Source: Burkholderia sp. GAS332 (GTDB lineage Bacteria; Pseudomonadota; Gammaproteobacteria; Burkholderiales; Burkholderiaceae). From it: 64,000 bases of DNA. This document shows, piece after piece, positions 33,418 through 43,340 of this stretch. Positions within the stretch are counted from its first letter, which is position 1. Each line of letters opens with the position of its first letter. Both the position numbers and the translations under genes were made by a program. The stretch covers positions 3,596,001 to 3,660,000 of the forward strand of contig FSRV01000001.1 of NCBI GenBank assembly GCA_900142905.1, in the 5' to 3' direction. The notes under the pieces are model-generated. The model had not been told where the DNA came from. It made no database searches and was given only the letters and a program-made list of their open reading frames with translations.

Positions 33418-36400
33418 TTACGGCGACTCCATGCTTTGATCGGGAAGCGCCTGCCCTTCCCTCGCCGAACTACGCGCGCGCCGCTTGCGCCGCAACTCCG
33501 CGAGCCGCCGCCTGCTATAGGTTAGCGAGGCGACCGCATGAAACGCGACGGGCGCGAACACGAGGCCGAACAGCGTGGCCGCCAGCACCCCGCCGAACAC
33601 CCCAGTGCCGATCGAGCGACGGCTTTCGGCGCCCGCGCCGCTCGACACCACCAACGGCACGACGCCCAGCAGGAACGCCGCCGAGGTCATCACGATCGGC
33701 CGGAAGCGCGCGCCGGCCGCTTCGGTCACGGCGCGCGTCAACGGCAGGCCCCGGCGATACAGATCGCGTGCGAACTGCACGATCAGAATGGCGTTCTTTG
33801 CCGCGAGGCCAATGACCGTAATCATGCCGACCTTGAAGTACACGTCGTTGGGCATGCCACGCAGCAGCATCGCCGCGACTGCACCGATCACGCCGAGTGG
33901 CACGACCATCAGCACCGCAAGCGGAATCGTCCAGCTTTCGTACAAGGCAGCCAGCGCCATGAACACGGCCAGCAACGACAAGCCAATCAGCAAGGGGGTG
34001 AGCTGTGCCGCCGCGGTTTCTTCGCGTGCCGCGTCGACCCAGTCATACGAGACACCGACCGGCAACGACGCGGCCAGCCGCTCCATCTCCGCCATCGCCG
34101 CGCCCGAACTGTAGCCGGGCGCAGCGTGGCCGCTCACGTCCAGTGACGGATAGCCGTTGTAGCGCGTCAGCATCACCGGGCCGATGCTCCAATGACGTGA
34201 CGCAATCGCGGAGAGCGGCACCATGCCGCCGGTCGAGTTCGGCACGGCGAGCGCCATCAGGTCGTCTTCGGTCATCCGCGTGGCGGCGTCGGCGGAGATC
34301 ATCACGCGGCGCATCCGGCCGCCGGCAGGAAAGTCGTCGATATACGTCGAGCCGAACGTGCTGCCCAGCACATCGGAGATCCGCTCGAACGGCACGCCGA
34401 GCGCGTACGCCTTCGCGCGGTCGATGATGAGTTCGACGCGCGGCGCATCCGGCAGATCCTCCGAATGCACCGAGGCCAGTACCGGGCTCGCGTTGGCCTG
34501 CGCGAACAGTTGCTCGCGCGCTGCCTTCAACGCATCTAGCCCGACTCCGCCGCGGTCTTCAAGCCGGAACACAAAACCGTCCGAATGCCCGAGACCCGGC
34601 ACCGACGGCGGCAATTGCGCTTCCACATCACCGTCGAGAATCTTGTCGAACTTCTCGTTGAGCCGGTCGCGCAACGCCATTGCATCGGTATCGCGCTTGC
34701 CCCAGTCTTTGAGTTCGACGAAGCCCATTGCCACGTTCTGGCCGCTGCCGGTAAAGCTCCAGCCGATCACACTGGTGACGTGCGCGATCGCGGGCTCGGT
34801 GTGCAGGATCTTTTCCATCCGCTCGACCACCGCGAGCGTACGCGCCTGCGTCGCGCCGGCCGGCAATTGCACCATCACCTGCAACTGGCCTTCATCCTCG
34901 CTCGGCAAAAAACCACTGGGCATCTGCCAATAAAGCGCGCCGCACACGCCGACCAGTACGGCATAGATCGCCAGCATCGGCCCGATACGCCGCAGCGTAC
35001 GCGCGGTAAGCCCGCGATAGCCGCTCGCGGCTCGATCGAAACCGGACGTGAAACGGCTCGCCGCTCGCGATGCGAAGCCGAGCGGGCCGCGGCGGGCATC
35101 GCGTTCACGCACCGGGTGCTTGTGCGCCTTCAACAGATTCGCGCACAGCGCGGGCGTCAACGACAAAGCCATAAACGACGACACCAGCATCGACGCGATC
35201 ATCGACACCGCGAACTGCCGGTAGATGCCGCCGACACCGCCCGGAAAGAACGCCATCGGCACGAACACGGCCGTCAACACCGCGGTCACGCCGATAATCG
35301 CGCTGCCGATCTGCGACATCGCCTTTCGGGTGGCCTCGCGCGGCGGCAGGCCTTCTTCCTCCATCACGCGATGCACGCTCTCCACCACCACGATCGCATC
35401 GTCGACGAGGATACCGATTGCAAGCACAAGGCCGAACATCGTGAAGACGTTGATCGACAGGCCGCAAGCGTACATCGCGAGAAACGCACCCATCAGCGTG
35501 ACGGGAATCACCACCGTCGGCACCAGCGTGTAGCGCAGATCGCGCAGGAACAGCCACATCACGAAAAACACCAACGCCACCGCTTCTGCCAATGTGACGA
35601 GCACCTCACGAATCGCGATCTGCACGAAATGTGCGTTGTCGAACGGGATTTCGGCGGCGACACCCGGCGGCAAGCTTTTCGATAACTCGGCGAGGCGGCC
35701 GCGAATCGCGTTGGACGTTTCGAGCGCATTGCCGCGCGGCCCGAGTTGAATGCCGACGGTCGCGGCGGCCTTGCCGTTCAGGCGGGAGTAGTACGAGTAA
35801 TTGTCGCGCCCAAGTTCGACCCGCGCGACGTCGCGCAGGCGCACCGCCGAGCCGTCGGGCTGTGCCTTCAGCACGATCTGGCCGAATTCGGCAGGCGAGA
35901 TCAACTGCCCCTTCACGCTGACCGAGGCCGTCAATTGCTGCCCCGGAACGAAGGGCGCGTCGCCCAGCGTGCCGGCCGTGACGGTGGCGTTCTGCGCGGC
36001 GATCGCGGCGTTCACTTCCGCGGCGCCGAGTCCGTACTCGCGCAACTTCATCGGATCGAGCCAGATGCGCAGCGCTTCGTCGGCATCCCACAACTCCGCC
36101 GCGCCCACGCCCGGCGCGCGTTTCAGTTCACGCAACACGTAGCGGCTCAGGTAGTCGCTCAATTGCACGGAATCGCGTGTGCCGTCGGTGGAGGTCAGCG
36201 CGACCAGCATCAGAAACGTGTTGGCCGCCTTGAAGACGCTAATGCCCTGCTGCACGACCTGTTGCGGCAAACGCGGCTCGACCTGCTTCAGCCGGTTCTG
36301 GATGTCGACCAGCGCGAGGTCCGGATTGGTACCCGGCGCAAAGGTCGCGTCGATCTCGAGATTGCCGAGGTTGTCGCTAGTTGTTTCGTAGTACAGCATA

Positions 36401-36621
36401 TTGTCGGCGCCATCGAGACTCTCCTCGATGATGCTGCCGACGCTGGCATCCGTCACCTCCGTCGCCGCCCCCGGATAGGTCGCGCTGATCACAATGCGCG
36501 GCGGCGCAAGACGCGGATACTGCGCCACCGGCAGCTGCGGAATAGCGAGCGCGCCCGCCACGACAATGGCGAGCGCGACAATCCATGCGAAGACCGGGCG
36601 GTCGATGAAAAAGAATGGCAC
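33418..36621 (-). CDS. RND-family efflux permease (AcrB/MexB type)
   Basis: 1067 residues from GTG 36621 (VPFFFIDRPVFAWIV), with ACGGA about nine bases upstream; this matches the usual HAE-1 start, and upstream codons belong to the GNAT gene in another frame. Motifs: PVAQYPRLAPPRIVISATYPGA, the porter domain, and the helix 4 proton-relay GILVDDAIVVVESV. The final helices include GMITVIGLAAKNAILIVQFA and RFRPIVMTSAAF. It exports amphiphilic compounds using the proton gradient. No adaptor or outer-membrane gene is next to it; instead it ends a run that starts with a peptide importer, 13 bases after a GNAT gene. It must borrow an adaptor from elsewhere. Confidence 0.92.
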   Translation of the reverse strand: MPFFFIDRPVFAWIVALAIVVAGALAIPQLPVAQYPRLAPPRIVISATYPGAATEVTDASVGSIIEESLDGADNMLYYETTSDNLGNLEIDATFAPGTNPDLALVDIQNRLKQVEPRLPQQVVQQGISVFKAANTFLMLVALTSTDGTRDSVQLSDYLSRYVLRELKRAPGVGAAELWDADEALRIWLDPMKLREYGLGAAEVNAAIAAQNATVTAGTLGDAPFVPGQQLTASVSVKGQLISPAEFGQIVLKAQPDGSAVRLRDVARVELGRDNYSYYSRLNGKAAATVGIQLGPRGNALETSNAIRGRLAELSKSLPPGVAAEIPFDNAHFVQIAIREVLVTLAEAVALVFFVMWLFLRDLRYTLVPTVVIPVTLMGAFLAMYACGLSINVFTMFGLVLAIGILVDDAIVVVESVHRVMEEEGLPPREATRKAMSQIGSAIIGVTAVLTAVFVPMAFFPGGVGGIYRQFAVSMIASMLVSSFMALSLTPALCANLLKAHKHPVRERDARRGPLGFASRAASRFTSGFDRAASGYRGLTARTLRRIGPMLAIYAVLVGVCGALYWQMPSGFLPSEDEGQLQVMVQLPAGATQARTLAVVERMEKILHTEPAIAHVTSVIGWSFTGSGQNVAMGFVELKDWGKRDTDAMALRDRLNEKFDKILDGDVEAQLPPSVPGLGHSDGFVFRLEDRGGVGLDALKAAREQLFAQANASPVLASVHSEDLPDAPRVELIIDRAKAYALGVPFERISDVLGSTFGSTYIDDFPAGGRMRRVMISADAATRMTEDDLMALAVPNSTGGMVPLSAIASRHWSIGPVMLTRYNGYPSLDVSGHAAPGYSSGAAMAEMERLAASLPVGVSYDWVDAAREETAAAQLTPLLIGLSLLAVFMALAALYESWTIPLAVLMVVPLGVIGAVAAMLLRGMPNDVYFKVGMITVIGLAAKNAILIVQFARDLYRRGLPLTRAVTEAAGARFRPIVMTSAAFLLGVVPLVVSSGAGAESRRSIGTGVFGGVLAATLFGLVFAPVAFHAVASLTYSRRRLAELRRKRRARSSAREGQALPDQSMESP

Positions 36622-36634
36622 GCAAAAAGTCCGT

Positions 36635-37186
36635 TCAGATTGCCTGGAGGCGCGGTGCGTCGACGAGGCGGGCCATATGCAGCACGTCGGCCAGTATGCC
36701 GTCGCGCATGGCAAACCCGCGCGAGCGGCCTTCTTCGACAAAACCGAACTTGCGGTACAACGCGATCGCCGGCGCGTTGTCGGAAAATACCGTGAGGTCG
36801 ATGCGGCGCAAACCGAGCGACGCATCCGCGCAGTCGGTCAGCCCTTGCAGCAACGCTGAGCCGACACCGCGCCCATGATACCCGTCGTGCACGGCCAGTC
36901 CTAAATGCGCGCAATGCGCGCGGCTGGGCCGTTGAACCTCCAACCCGGCGTGGCCGACCACGCGCCCACCGATGGTTGCGCACACGTTCACCCCGGCGCC
37001 TTTGAGGCGCCGCTCGTACCACGCCTTGAGCTGTTCAGGGCTGCGGTAGCCGACCGACAGCGTGCCGCGCCGCACGCCGGGCAGGCTCATGATCTCGGCG
37101 AACGCGTCCATGTCGGACAATTCGAGCGCTCGAACCGTAATACGATTGTCGAGCACCAAAGCGCCCTGCAACGTTTCGTCTTTCAT
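36635..37186 (-). CDS. YhhY-like GNAT acetyltransferase, copy 2
   Basis: 183 residues from ATG 37186 (MKDETLQGA). It has the GNAT core GRVVGHAGLEV, HLGLAVHDGYHGRGVGSALLQGLTD (acetyl-CoA loop HGRGVGSA), LRRIDLTVFSDNAPAIALYRKFGFVEEG and AMRDGILADVLHMARL. The last three blocks follow E. coli YhhY, an amino-acid/peptide N-acetyltransferase, as I remember it. It is paralogous to the gene four bases upstream. Likely acetylates small amine-containing substrates made by the peptidases of the same operon (inference). Confidence 0.85.
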   Translation of the reverse strand: MKDETLQGALVLDNRITVRALELSDMDAFAEIMSLPGVRRGTLSVGYRSPEQLKAWYERRLKGAGVNVCATIGGRVVGHAGLEVQRPSRAHCAHLGLAVHDGYHGRGVGSALLQGLTDCADASLGLRRIDLTVFSDNAPAIALYRKFGFVEEGRSRGFAMRDGILADVLHMARLVDAPRLQAI

Positions 37187-37190
37187 AGTC

Positions 37191-37772
37191 TTATTCCGCC
37201 GCGAAGTTGGCCGATGATGACGTCGACATCCACGGCGCTGCCTCACGCAGCCGAGCCATGAAATAGCAGTCGATCAGCACGCCGCGGCGCAATACCGCTC
37301 CACGCTGGTGCGCTTCGATCTCGAAGCCGAACTTTCGATAGAGCGCGAGTGGCGCATGGTTATCGGCGAAGACCTCCAACTCGAGGCGGCGCAGACCGAG
37401 CCAGTTGTCGGCCAGATCGAGCAGTTCGGTCATCAGCGCGGTGCCGATGCCGTGCCGGTGCCATTCGTCGTGTACGCCAATGCCGAGCGATGCGGCATGC
37501 GCGCGGCGCCCCTTGAAAGGCGTGAGCTCGGCTTCACCGACCAGCGTGTCGCCGACCGTTGCGGCGATCAGGATCTCGGGGGCCTCGCGTTTTTCGAGGT
37601 ATTCGCGCGTGCTGGCAAGCGTCTGAAACGGCACGTGCGGATTGCCGTTTACCACCACCGGCAACTGCAGCATCGCGTGGAATTGTTCTACGTCGGCCAC
37701 GCGCAACGCGCGCAGCGTCAGACCCTCGGGCAAGCTCTCAGATTTGGATTTTGTTTTTATGTCTTGATTCAT
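37191..37772 (-). CDS. YhhY-like GNAT acetyltransferase, copy 1
   Basis: 193 residues from ATG 37772, four bases after the pmbA stop. Blocks: LTLRALRVADVEQFHAML, VGDTLVGEAELTPF, SLGIGVHDEWHRHGIGTALMTELLDLADNWLGLRRLEL, FADNHAPLALYRKFGFEIE and VLRRGVLIDCYFMARLRE. DNWL and the CYFMAR ending strongly recall YhhY. It is a tandem duplicate of the next gene, but the two are far from identical, so they may have different substrates. It sits between peptidase and efflux genes. Confidence 0.85.
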   Translation of the reverse strand: MNQDIKTKSKSESLPEGLTLRALRVADVEQFHAMLQLPVVVNGNPHVPFQTLASTREYLEKREAPEILIAATVGDTLVGEAELTPFKGRRAHAASLGIGVHDEWHRHGIGTALMTELLDLADNWLGLRRLELEVFADNHAPLALYRKFGFEIEAHQRGAVLRRGVLIDCYFMARLREAAPWMSTSSSANFAAE

Positions 37773-37776
37773 AGGC

Positions 37777-39138
37777 TCATAACGTCAATTCGAATGACCT
37801 CGCCAGGATGCCGGGCAGTTGCATACCGCCCGTGGCGCGCTCGCCCCATGTTGAGTCGCTCAATAGCAATTCCGCTTGCGCGCCGAGTTGTTCGAGTTCG
37901 CTGCCGAGCAGACGATACAAACTGTCGTCGAAACGCATGGCTTCGAGCGGCGCGACGATCTGCCCGTTCTCGACCCAGAAGGTCGCAAAGCGCGTCATGC
38001 CGGTCAGGCGGCAATTCATCCGGTCCGAGAAATTCACGTACCAGAGATTGCCGATGTAGAGACCGGTATCGAGCTTCGCCAGCACGTCGTCTTCCAGCAG
38101 ATCGCCCGCTTGCATCGAGAGCGCCGCCGGCGACTCGCTCGCCAGCGCACCATTGGGCGTCAAGCCGTACTCGCGCGCGCTACGGGCATTGGTCAGACGT
38201 TCCGCACTGCGGCCGGCCTGGATCAACGGGACGCTTTCGCGCAGGTAGCCGTCGTCGTTGAAGCCGGGTGTAATGCCGAGATTCAGATCTTCGCTGATCG
38301 TGACGCGCGGGTCGACTACGATTTCTCCCACATGCAGCTTGTACAACTCGCTGCGCGAACTCGCCTGGGCACGGGCGGAGAAACCGCTCCATGCCGTCAC
38401 GCCGAGCAATTCCGCGAGCGCCGCCGGTGCCAGATACGAGCGATAACGTCCCGGCTCCAACGTGCGCGGTGTGCGCGCCAGCACGGCGAGACGCGTGGCG
38501 GCCTGTTCGACCTTGCTCGCGAAAACAGCATCGCTCCAGTCGTCGCCCGCGTAAGTCGTTTTGATGGCGCGGCCGCTCGGGTCGTATAGCGACCAGCTGA
38601 AATTGAAGTTATCGACTTCGTACCAGCCACGGCTGCCGCTCGTGGACGCAAAACCGCGCACGATCGTGCCGCCCGCATAAAAGCCCACGAAATCCAGCCC
38701 TTGCGCGCATTCGGCGACGGTGCGCAACAAGCCGCCCGGCTCCGGCAGCTTGCCCGAACGTTGCGTGGCGCGCTGCCAGTGCGACGTGTCGAACAACAGA
38801 TGCGGATCGTCCGCCGCCCCACGCAGGCTTTCACGCAAGGTGGCGAGCGCGGCGTTCACATCGTCCAGATCCTGTTGCAGATCGCCGCAAACAGTCAGCG
38901 TCGAATAGGCCTGGCGTGCGCCGTCGATCAGGCGCAAGGTCAGCTTGCCTTGCGACACGCTGCCGATCTGCCGCACCTTGCTCGAGTTGAAACGGATAAA
39001 GTCCGACTGTTCGCCGGCAAATGAACTCAGCGTGGTTTCCGCGCCTTGCTGCAAGCGTTCGATGGCATCGGCCAGTGACGTGAAATGCTGCTGCCAGTCG
39101 ATCGACGTAACGGAGCGCGAAGACAGGAATTGACTCAT
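37777..39138 (-). CDS. pmbA: PmbA/TldE-like subunit of the TldD/TldE peptidase
   Basis: 453 residues. Start at ATG 39138, which overlaps the tldD stop (an ATG one codon earlier, at 39141, would give an ATGA overlap). It lacks the HExxxH metal motif, as expected of the non-catalytic TldE/PmbA partner. Recognisable parts: FIRFNSSKVRQIGSVSQGKLTLRLI (~45-70), GFASTSGSRGWYEVDNFNFSWSLY, and the C-terminal LWYVNFSDRMNCRLTGMTRFATFWVENGQIVAPLEAMRFDD. The TldD/TldE heterodimer degrades unfolded peptides and processes microcin B17 and CcdA in E. coli. It is coupled to tldD and followed by two acetyltransferases. Confidence 0.88.
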   Translation of the reverse strand: MSQFLSSRSVTSIDWQQHFTSLADAIERLQQGAETTLSSFAGEQSDFIRFNSSKVRQIGSVSQGKLTLRLIDGARQAYSTLTVCGDLQQDLDDVNAALATLRESLRGAADDPHLLFDTSHWQRATQRSGKLPEPGGLLRTVAECAQGLDFVGFYAGGTIVRGFASTSGSRGWYEVDNFNFSWSLYDPSGRAIKTTYAGDDWSDAVFASKVEQAATRLAVLARTPRTLEPGRYRSYLAPAALAELLGVTAWSGFSARAQASSRSELYKLHVGEIVVDPRVTISEDLNLGITPGFNDDGYLRESVPLIQAGRSAERLTNARSAREYGLTPNGALASESPAALSMQAGDLLEDDVLAKLDTGLYIGNLWYVNFSDRMNCRLTGMTRFATFWVENGQIVAPLEAMRFDDSLYRLLGSELEQLGAQAELLLSDSTWGERATGGMQLPGILARSFELTL

Positions 39139-40574
39139 CATGCGCCTCCGAACACGTCGATATTGCTGAACACGCAAGCCGGCGAGGCGTGGCCGACGCG
39201 GATGATCTGTGCCGGTTCGCCCTTGCCGCACATGGACGTGCCGTACACCTCGCGCGTATCCGCGTTGCCCACCGCGCTCAGACTGCGCCAGAAATTCGCC
39301 GAGATGCCGCGGTAATTCGGCTGCTTGACGACCTGGGTGAGCTTGCCGTTTTCGATCAGTTGACCGAATTCGCAGCCGAACTGGAATTTGTTGCGATGGT
39401 CGTCGATCGACCAGGATGTATTGGTGCGCATCAGAATGCCGTGTTCGATGTTGCCGATCATCTGCTCCAGCGAACGCTCGCCGGGTTCAATGTTCAGATT
39501 CGCCATCCGGTCGATCGGCGGGCGGTTCCAGTTCGACGCACGCGAATTCGCCACGCCGGCCATATGCGCGCGTTGCTGCGAAAGCGCGCCGCCGAGCGGA
39601 CGTTCGAGGACACCGTCACGAATCAGGTATTGCTTGTGCGCTTCCGTGCCGTCATCGTCGAATGCGTACGAGGCAGCTTCCTCACGCAATTCCGGGTCGA
39701 AGGTCACGTTCAGCAGTTCCGAACCGTAGCGGTACGAGCCGAACATTTCCTTCTTGACGAAGCTCCAGCCGGCGAAGTTGCGCTCATCACCGAGAATACG
39801 ATCGAGTTCGAGCGGATGGCCGATCGATTCGTGAATCTGCAACATCATCTGATCGGGCATCAGCAGCAAATCGCGCTTGCCTGACGGGCAATTCGGCGCG
39901 GCCAGCAATTGCAGCGCTTCATTGGCGACGCGGACACCCGAGCCGTCGAAGCCGAAGCGTGTCAGCACTTCCATGCCGCCCTGCCCCAGCGTGCCGTAGT
40001 TTCCGCCAAGGGTACGCACTTGCGTATCGCCGTCCGCGTGTGCGGCCACGCTCAATTGCGGCATCACGAACTGGAACTGCTGATCGATCCGCACGCCGTC
40101 GCCGGTCATGTAGAGCTGATCGGTGTGTGTGATCTGCACCGCCGCGATGCGTTCGACAATCCGCGCATCGAGATTCGCGCCCGCACATTCCACGGCGAGG
40201 CGGTCTAACCATTCGGCGCGGCTTGGCAACGCACGCTGCGCGTTCGGCGACACATAGTGGCCGCTGACCGCAGGACGCGCCACTTCGCGATGGTCGATCA
40301 GCGACAAGGCGGCGCTCGCTTCCGCTCGGGCCGTGGCAAGATCCAGCGCGGCCTGCAAACCGGCGGCACTCAGATTCGCGGTAGCCGCATACCCGGCTCC
40401 CGCGCCCACCCATGCGATCAGCATCGCGCCGCGATCGCGCACGGTGCGCATGGGCTGCGCGATGTCGTTGCGAATCTCGTGATCGTCGATCTGTTCGTCG
40501 ACAATGCGCAGCGACCAGAACGCCGCGCGGCTTGTAAGCGACCGGGCGGCTTGCGCCCAACGTTCGTCAATCAT
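39138..40574 (-). CDS. tldD: TldD-like zinc metallopeptidase
   Basis: 478 residues. It carries the catalytic HESIGH motif (His248, Glu249, His253; HExxxH), with GTSMCGKGEPAQ near the C-terminus where the third zinc ligand (Cys) lies. Other family landmarks are GRxxNY-type GGNYGTLGQGG and FDDDGTEAHKQYLIRDGVLERPLG. It forms a cytoplasmic chamber with PmbA that cuts small peptides threaded in. Its first codons overlap the end of yejF by eight bases, tying peptide import to peptide cleavage. Confidence 0.9.
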   Translation of the reverse strand: MIDERWAQAARSLTSRAAFWSLRIVDEQIDDHEIRNDIAQPMRTVRDRGAMLIAWVGAGAGYAATANLSAAGLQAALDLATARAEASAALSLIDHREVARPAVSGHYVSPNAQRALPSRAEWLDRLAVECAGANLDARIVERIAAVQITHTDQLYMTGDGVRIDQQFQFVMPQLSVAAHADGDTQVRTLGGNYGTLGQGGMEVLTRFGFDGSGVRVANEALQLLAAPNCPSGKRDLLLMPDQMMLQIHESIGHPLELDRILGDERNFAGWSFVKKEMFGSYRYGSELLNVTFDPELREEAASYAFDDDGTEAHKQYLIRDGVLERPLGGALSQQRAHMAGVANSRASNWNRPPIDRMANLNIEPGERSLEQMIGNIEHGILMRTNTSWSIDDHRNKFQFGCEFGQLIENGKLTQVVKQPNYRGISANFWRSLSAVGNADTREVYGTSMCGKGEPAQIIRVGHASPACVFSNIDVFGGA

Positions 40575-42228
40575 TAACCGTTCCCGTATGAGTCTTTGTT
40601 GCCCCCGCCGGCGACACGATCAGCGACGAGGCCAGCAGCGACTGAGTATATGGATGCGACGGCGCGTGCAACACATCGAGTGTGTCGCCGGCCTCAACAA
40701 TGCGGCCTGACTTCATCACGATCACGCGATGCGCCATGGCTCGCATCACCGCCAGATCGTGCGTAATGAACAAATAGCTTAGCTTGTACTTTTTCTGCAG
40801 ATTTGTCAGTAGATTCAGCACCTGTTTCTGGATCGATACGTCGAGTGCACTGGTCGGCTCGTCGAGCACCAGCAATTCGGGCTCGACCGCGAGCGCTCGC
40901 GCAATCGCAATACGCTGGCGCTGGCCGCCGGAAAACTCGTGCGGATAGCGCAGCATGGCGTCCGCGGGCATGCCCACTTCTTCCAGCAGACCGCCTATAC
41001 GGGCGCGCCGCGCTTTGGCGTCCATCTCGGGCTGATGCATTGTCAGCCCTTCGCCGATGATCTGCTCCACCGTCATACGTGGCGACAACGAGCCGAACGG
41101 ATCCTGAAACACGACTTGCATGCGCGAATACAACGCCCGGCGGGAACGCGCGGTTTTCAGGGTGGCGAGCGGCAAACCGTCGATATGGATATGACCCGCC
41201 GCCGGTCGCTGCAGGCCGAGCACCGTGGCAGCCAGGGTCGATTTGCCCGATCCCGATTCGCCGACGATACCGAGCGTTTCGCCGCGGCGCACGCTCAGAT
41301 CGACGTCGTGCACCGCGCGGAAGGTGGAGCGCCCGAACATGGAACGCCAGCCTTTCGCGGCGGTGCTGTAGTCGACGGCAAGTCCCTGCACGTCGAGCAA
41401 AGGCCGCGCATCCGGCTCGACCGGCTCCACCGCACGTTGCGGCTCGCTGTCCAGCAGGCGTTGGGTGTAGGGATGCTGCGGATTGGAGAACAATGCTTCA
41501 GTCGTATTGGTTTCGACCAGCACGCCCTTCTCCATCACTGCGACGCGCTGCGCGAAACGCTTCACCAGATTCAGGTCATGGGTGATCAGCAGCACAGCCA
41601 TGCCACGCTCGGCTGCTTCCTGCTCCTGCAACGCGATCAACAGATCGACGATCTGCTGACGGACGGTGACGTCGAGCGCGGTGGTCGGTTCATCGGCAAG
41701 CAGCAGGCGTGGCCGGCACGCGAGCGCCATCGCGATCATCGCACGCTGCCGCTGGCCGCCGGACAGTTGATGCGGAAAGCTGTCGATGCGCCGTTCCGGC
41801 TCTGGAATACCAGTGCGCCTGAGCAACTCGATGCCGCGCTTACGCGCCGCGTTCGGCCGCAAGCCTTCGTGCAGGCGCAAGCTCTCGGCAATCTGCTTGC
41901 CGATCGTGAAGAGCGGATTGAGCGCCGTCATCGGCTCCTGAAATACCATCGCCACGTCGGCGCCGCGCAGGCCACGCATCTGCTGCTCGGTTTTCTGCAG
42001 CAGATCCTCGCCGTCGAGCAGCATGCGCCCGCTCAGCTCGGCGTGTTCGACGAGGCGCAGAATCGACAACGCAGTGACGCTCTTGCCGGAGCCCGACTCG
42101 CCGACTAGCGCAACGCGCTCGCCGCGCGCGATCGAGAGGCTGAGTTCATGCACGGCGATCTTGTCGCCGAAACGCACGGAGAAACGGTCGATTTCCAGCA
42201 ACAGCCGGCCGATTGGCGCTTGACTCAT
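40567..42228 (-). CDS. yejF: Oligopeptide ABC transporter, double ATPase subunit
   Basis: 553 residues holding two full ABC domains: Walker A GESGSGKS at ~40 and again at ~320, with signature LSGGQRQRAMIA and FSGGQRQRIAIA, and Walker B motifs LLLADEPTTALD and LLVLDEPTSALD. Strong GGAGG ribosome-binding site. It powers the YejBE permease. The ATGA overlap with yejE (42225-42228) shows coupling. E. coli YejABEF imports microcin C and other peptides. Confidence 0.92.
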   Translation of the reverse strand: MSQAPIGRLLLEIDRFSVRFGDKIAVHELSLSIARGERVALVGESGSGKSVTALSILRLVEHAELSGRMLLDGEDLLQKTEQQMRGLRGADVAMVFQEPMTALNPLFTIGKQIAESLRLHEGLRPNAARKRGIELLRRTGIPEPERRIDSFPHQLSGGQRQRAMIAMALACRPRLLLADEPTTALDVTVRQQIVDLLIALQEQEAAERGMAVLLITHDLNLVKRFAQRVAVMEKGVLVETNTTEALFSNPQHPYTQRLLDSEPQRAVEPVEPDARPLLDVQGLAVDYSTAAKGWRSMFGRSTFRAVHDVDLSVRRGETLGIVGESGSGKSTLAATVLGLQRPAAGHIHIDGLPLATLKTARSRRALYSRMQVVFQDPFGSLSPRMTVEQIIGEGLTMHQPEMDAKARRARIGGLLEEVGMPADAMLRYPHEFSGGQRQRIAIARALAVEPELLVLDEPTSALDVSIQKQVLNLLTNLQKKYKLSYLFITHDLAVMRAMAHRVIVMKSGRIVEAGDTLDVLHAPSHPYTQSLLASSLIVSPAGATKTHTGTVND

Positions 42229-43340
42229 CGCGGACCTCCGCCGAAAGCCGAACCGCGTTTGCGCGTATCGAGCGCATTACGTAATGCGTCGCCCATGAAG
42301 GTCAACAACAGCAGCGTGATCACCAAAGCAGCGAATGCCGAAATCGAAATCCACCACGCGTCGAGGTTGTTTTTGCCTTCCTGAAGCAATTCGCCAAGGC
42401 TCGGCGTCGGCGGCGGTACACCCAATCCAAGGAAGTCGAGACTGGTCAGCGACAGAATCGCCGCGCTCATGCGGAACGGCAGAAACGTGATCACCGGCGT
42501 CAAGCTATTCGGCAGCACATGGCGCCACATGATCTGCCAGTTCGAGAGCCCCATGGTGCGGGCCGCCCTCACGTAATCCAGCGAGCGGTTACGCAGGAAC
42601 TCGGCGCGTACGTAGTCGGAGAGCACGAGCCAGCCAAACATCGATAGAAGAATAAAGAGCAACCATAGCGTCGGCTCGAAGATCGACGCGAAAATGATCA
42701 GCAGGTACAGGTCAGGCATCGAGCTCCATATCTCGATCAGACGCTGGCCGATCAGATCGGTGCGTCCGCCGTAGAAGCCCTGCACCGCGCCCGTCAGGAC
42801 GCCGATCAGGACGCCGGATACAGTGAGCGCGAACGCCATCAGCACCGAGAGCCGGAAGCCGTACAGCAGCCGCGCAAGCACGTCGCGGCCGTACTGGTCC
42901 GTGCCGAGCCAGTTGCTTCTGGTGGGCGGCGCCGGGTAAGGATGGGCAGCGAAGTAGTCGATCGTGTCGTAGTGGAAATGATTCGGCGGATAGATCGCAA
43001 AGTTGCCGTTCGATTCGAGCCGCGAGCGGATATACGGATCGAGATAATTCGCGCGCGCCGGAAAATCGCCGCCGAAAATCTTCTCCGAATAGTCCTTTGC
43101 GATTGGAAAGTAATAGTGCCCGTCATAGCGGACGATCAGCGGCCGATCGTTGGACAGCACCTCGCCGAACAGGCTGATGACAAACAGCGATACGAAGATC
43201 ACGAGACTCCAGTAACCGAGCCTCTGCTGCTTGAAGCGCAGCCATGTGCGCCGCCAGGGAGACGGCGACGCCACGTGCGCCGCACTGGACAGATCAGCGG
43301 TCCAGGCGGTTGAATTGGATGCGGGGGTCGACGAGGACAT
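42225..43340 (-). CDS. yejE: Oligopeptide ABC transporter permease
   Basis: 371 residues from ATG 43340; the gene begins inside yejB, an unusually long overlap of 47 bases (43294-43340). Features are an N-terminal helix (YWSLVIFVSLFVISLFG), a large periplasmic insert with GDFPARANYLDPYIRSRL, GTDQYGRDVLARLLYGFR, and the ATPase-contacting EAA loop around YVRAARTMGLSNWQIMWRHVLPN. It pairs with YejB in the inner membrane. Confidence 0.92.
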   Translation of the reverse strand: MSSSTPASNSTAWTADLSSAAHVASPSPWRRTWLRFKQQRLGYWSLVIFVSLFVISLFGEVLSNDRPLIVRYDGHYYFPIAKDYSEKIFGGDFPARANYLDPYIRSRLESNGNFAIYPPNHFHYDTIDYFAAHPYPAPPTRSNWLGTDQYGRDVLARLLYGFRLSVLMAFALTVSGVLIGVLTGAVQGFYGGRTDLIGQRLIEIWSSMPDLYLLIIFASIFEPTLWLLFILLSMFGWLVLSDYVRAEFLRNRSLDYVRAARTMGLSNWQIMWRHVLPNSLTPVITFLPFRMSAAILSLTSLDFLGLGVPPPTPSLGELLQEGKNNLDAWWISISAFAALVITLLLLTFMGDALRNALDTRKRGSAFGGGPR

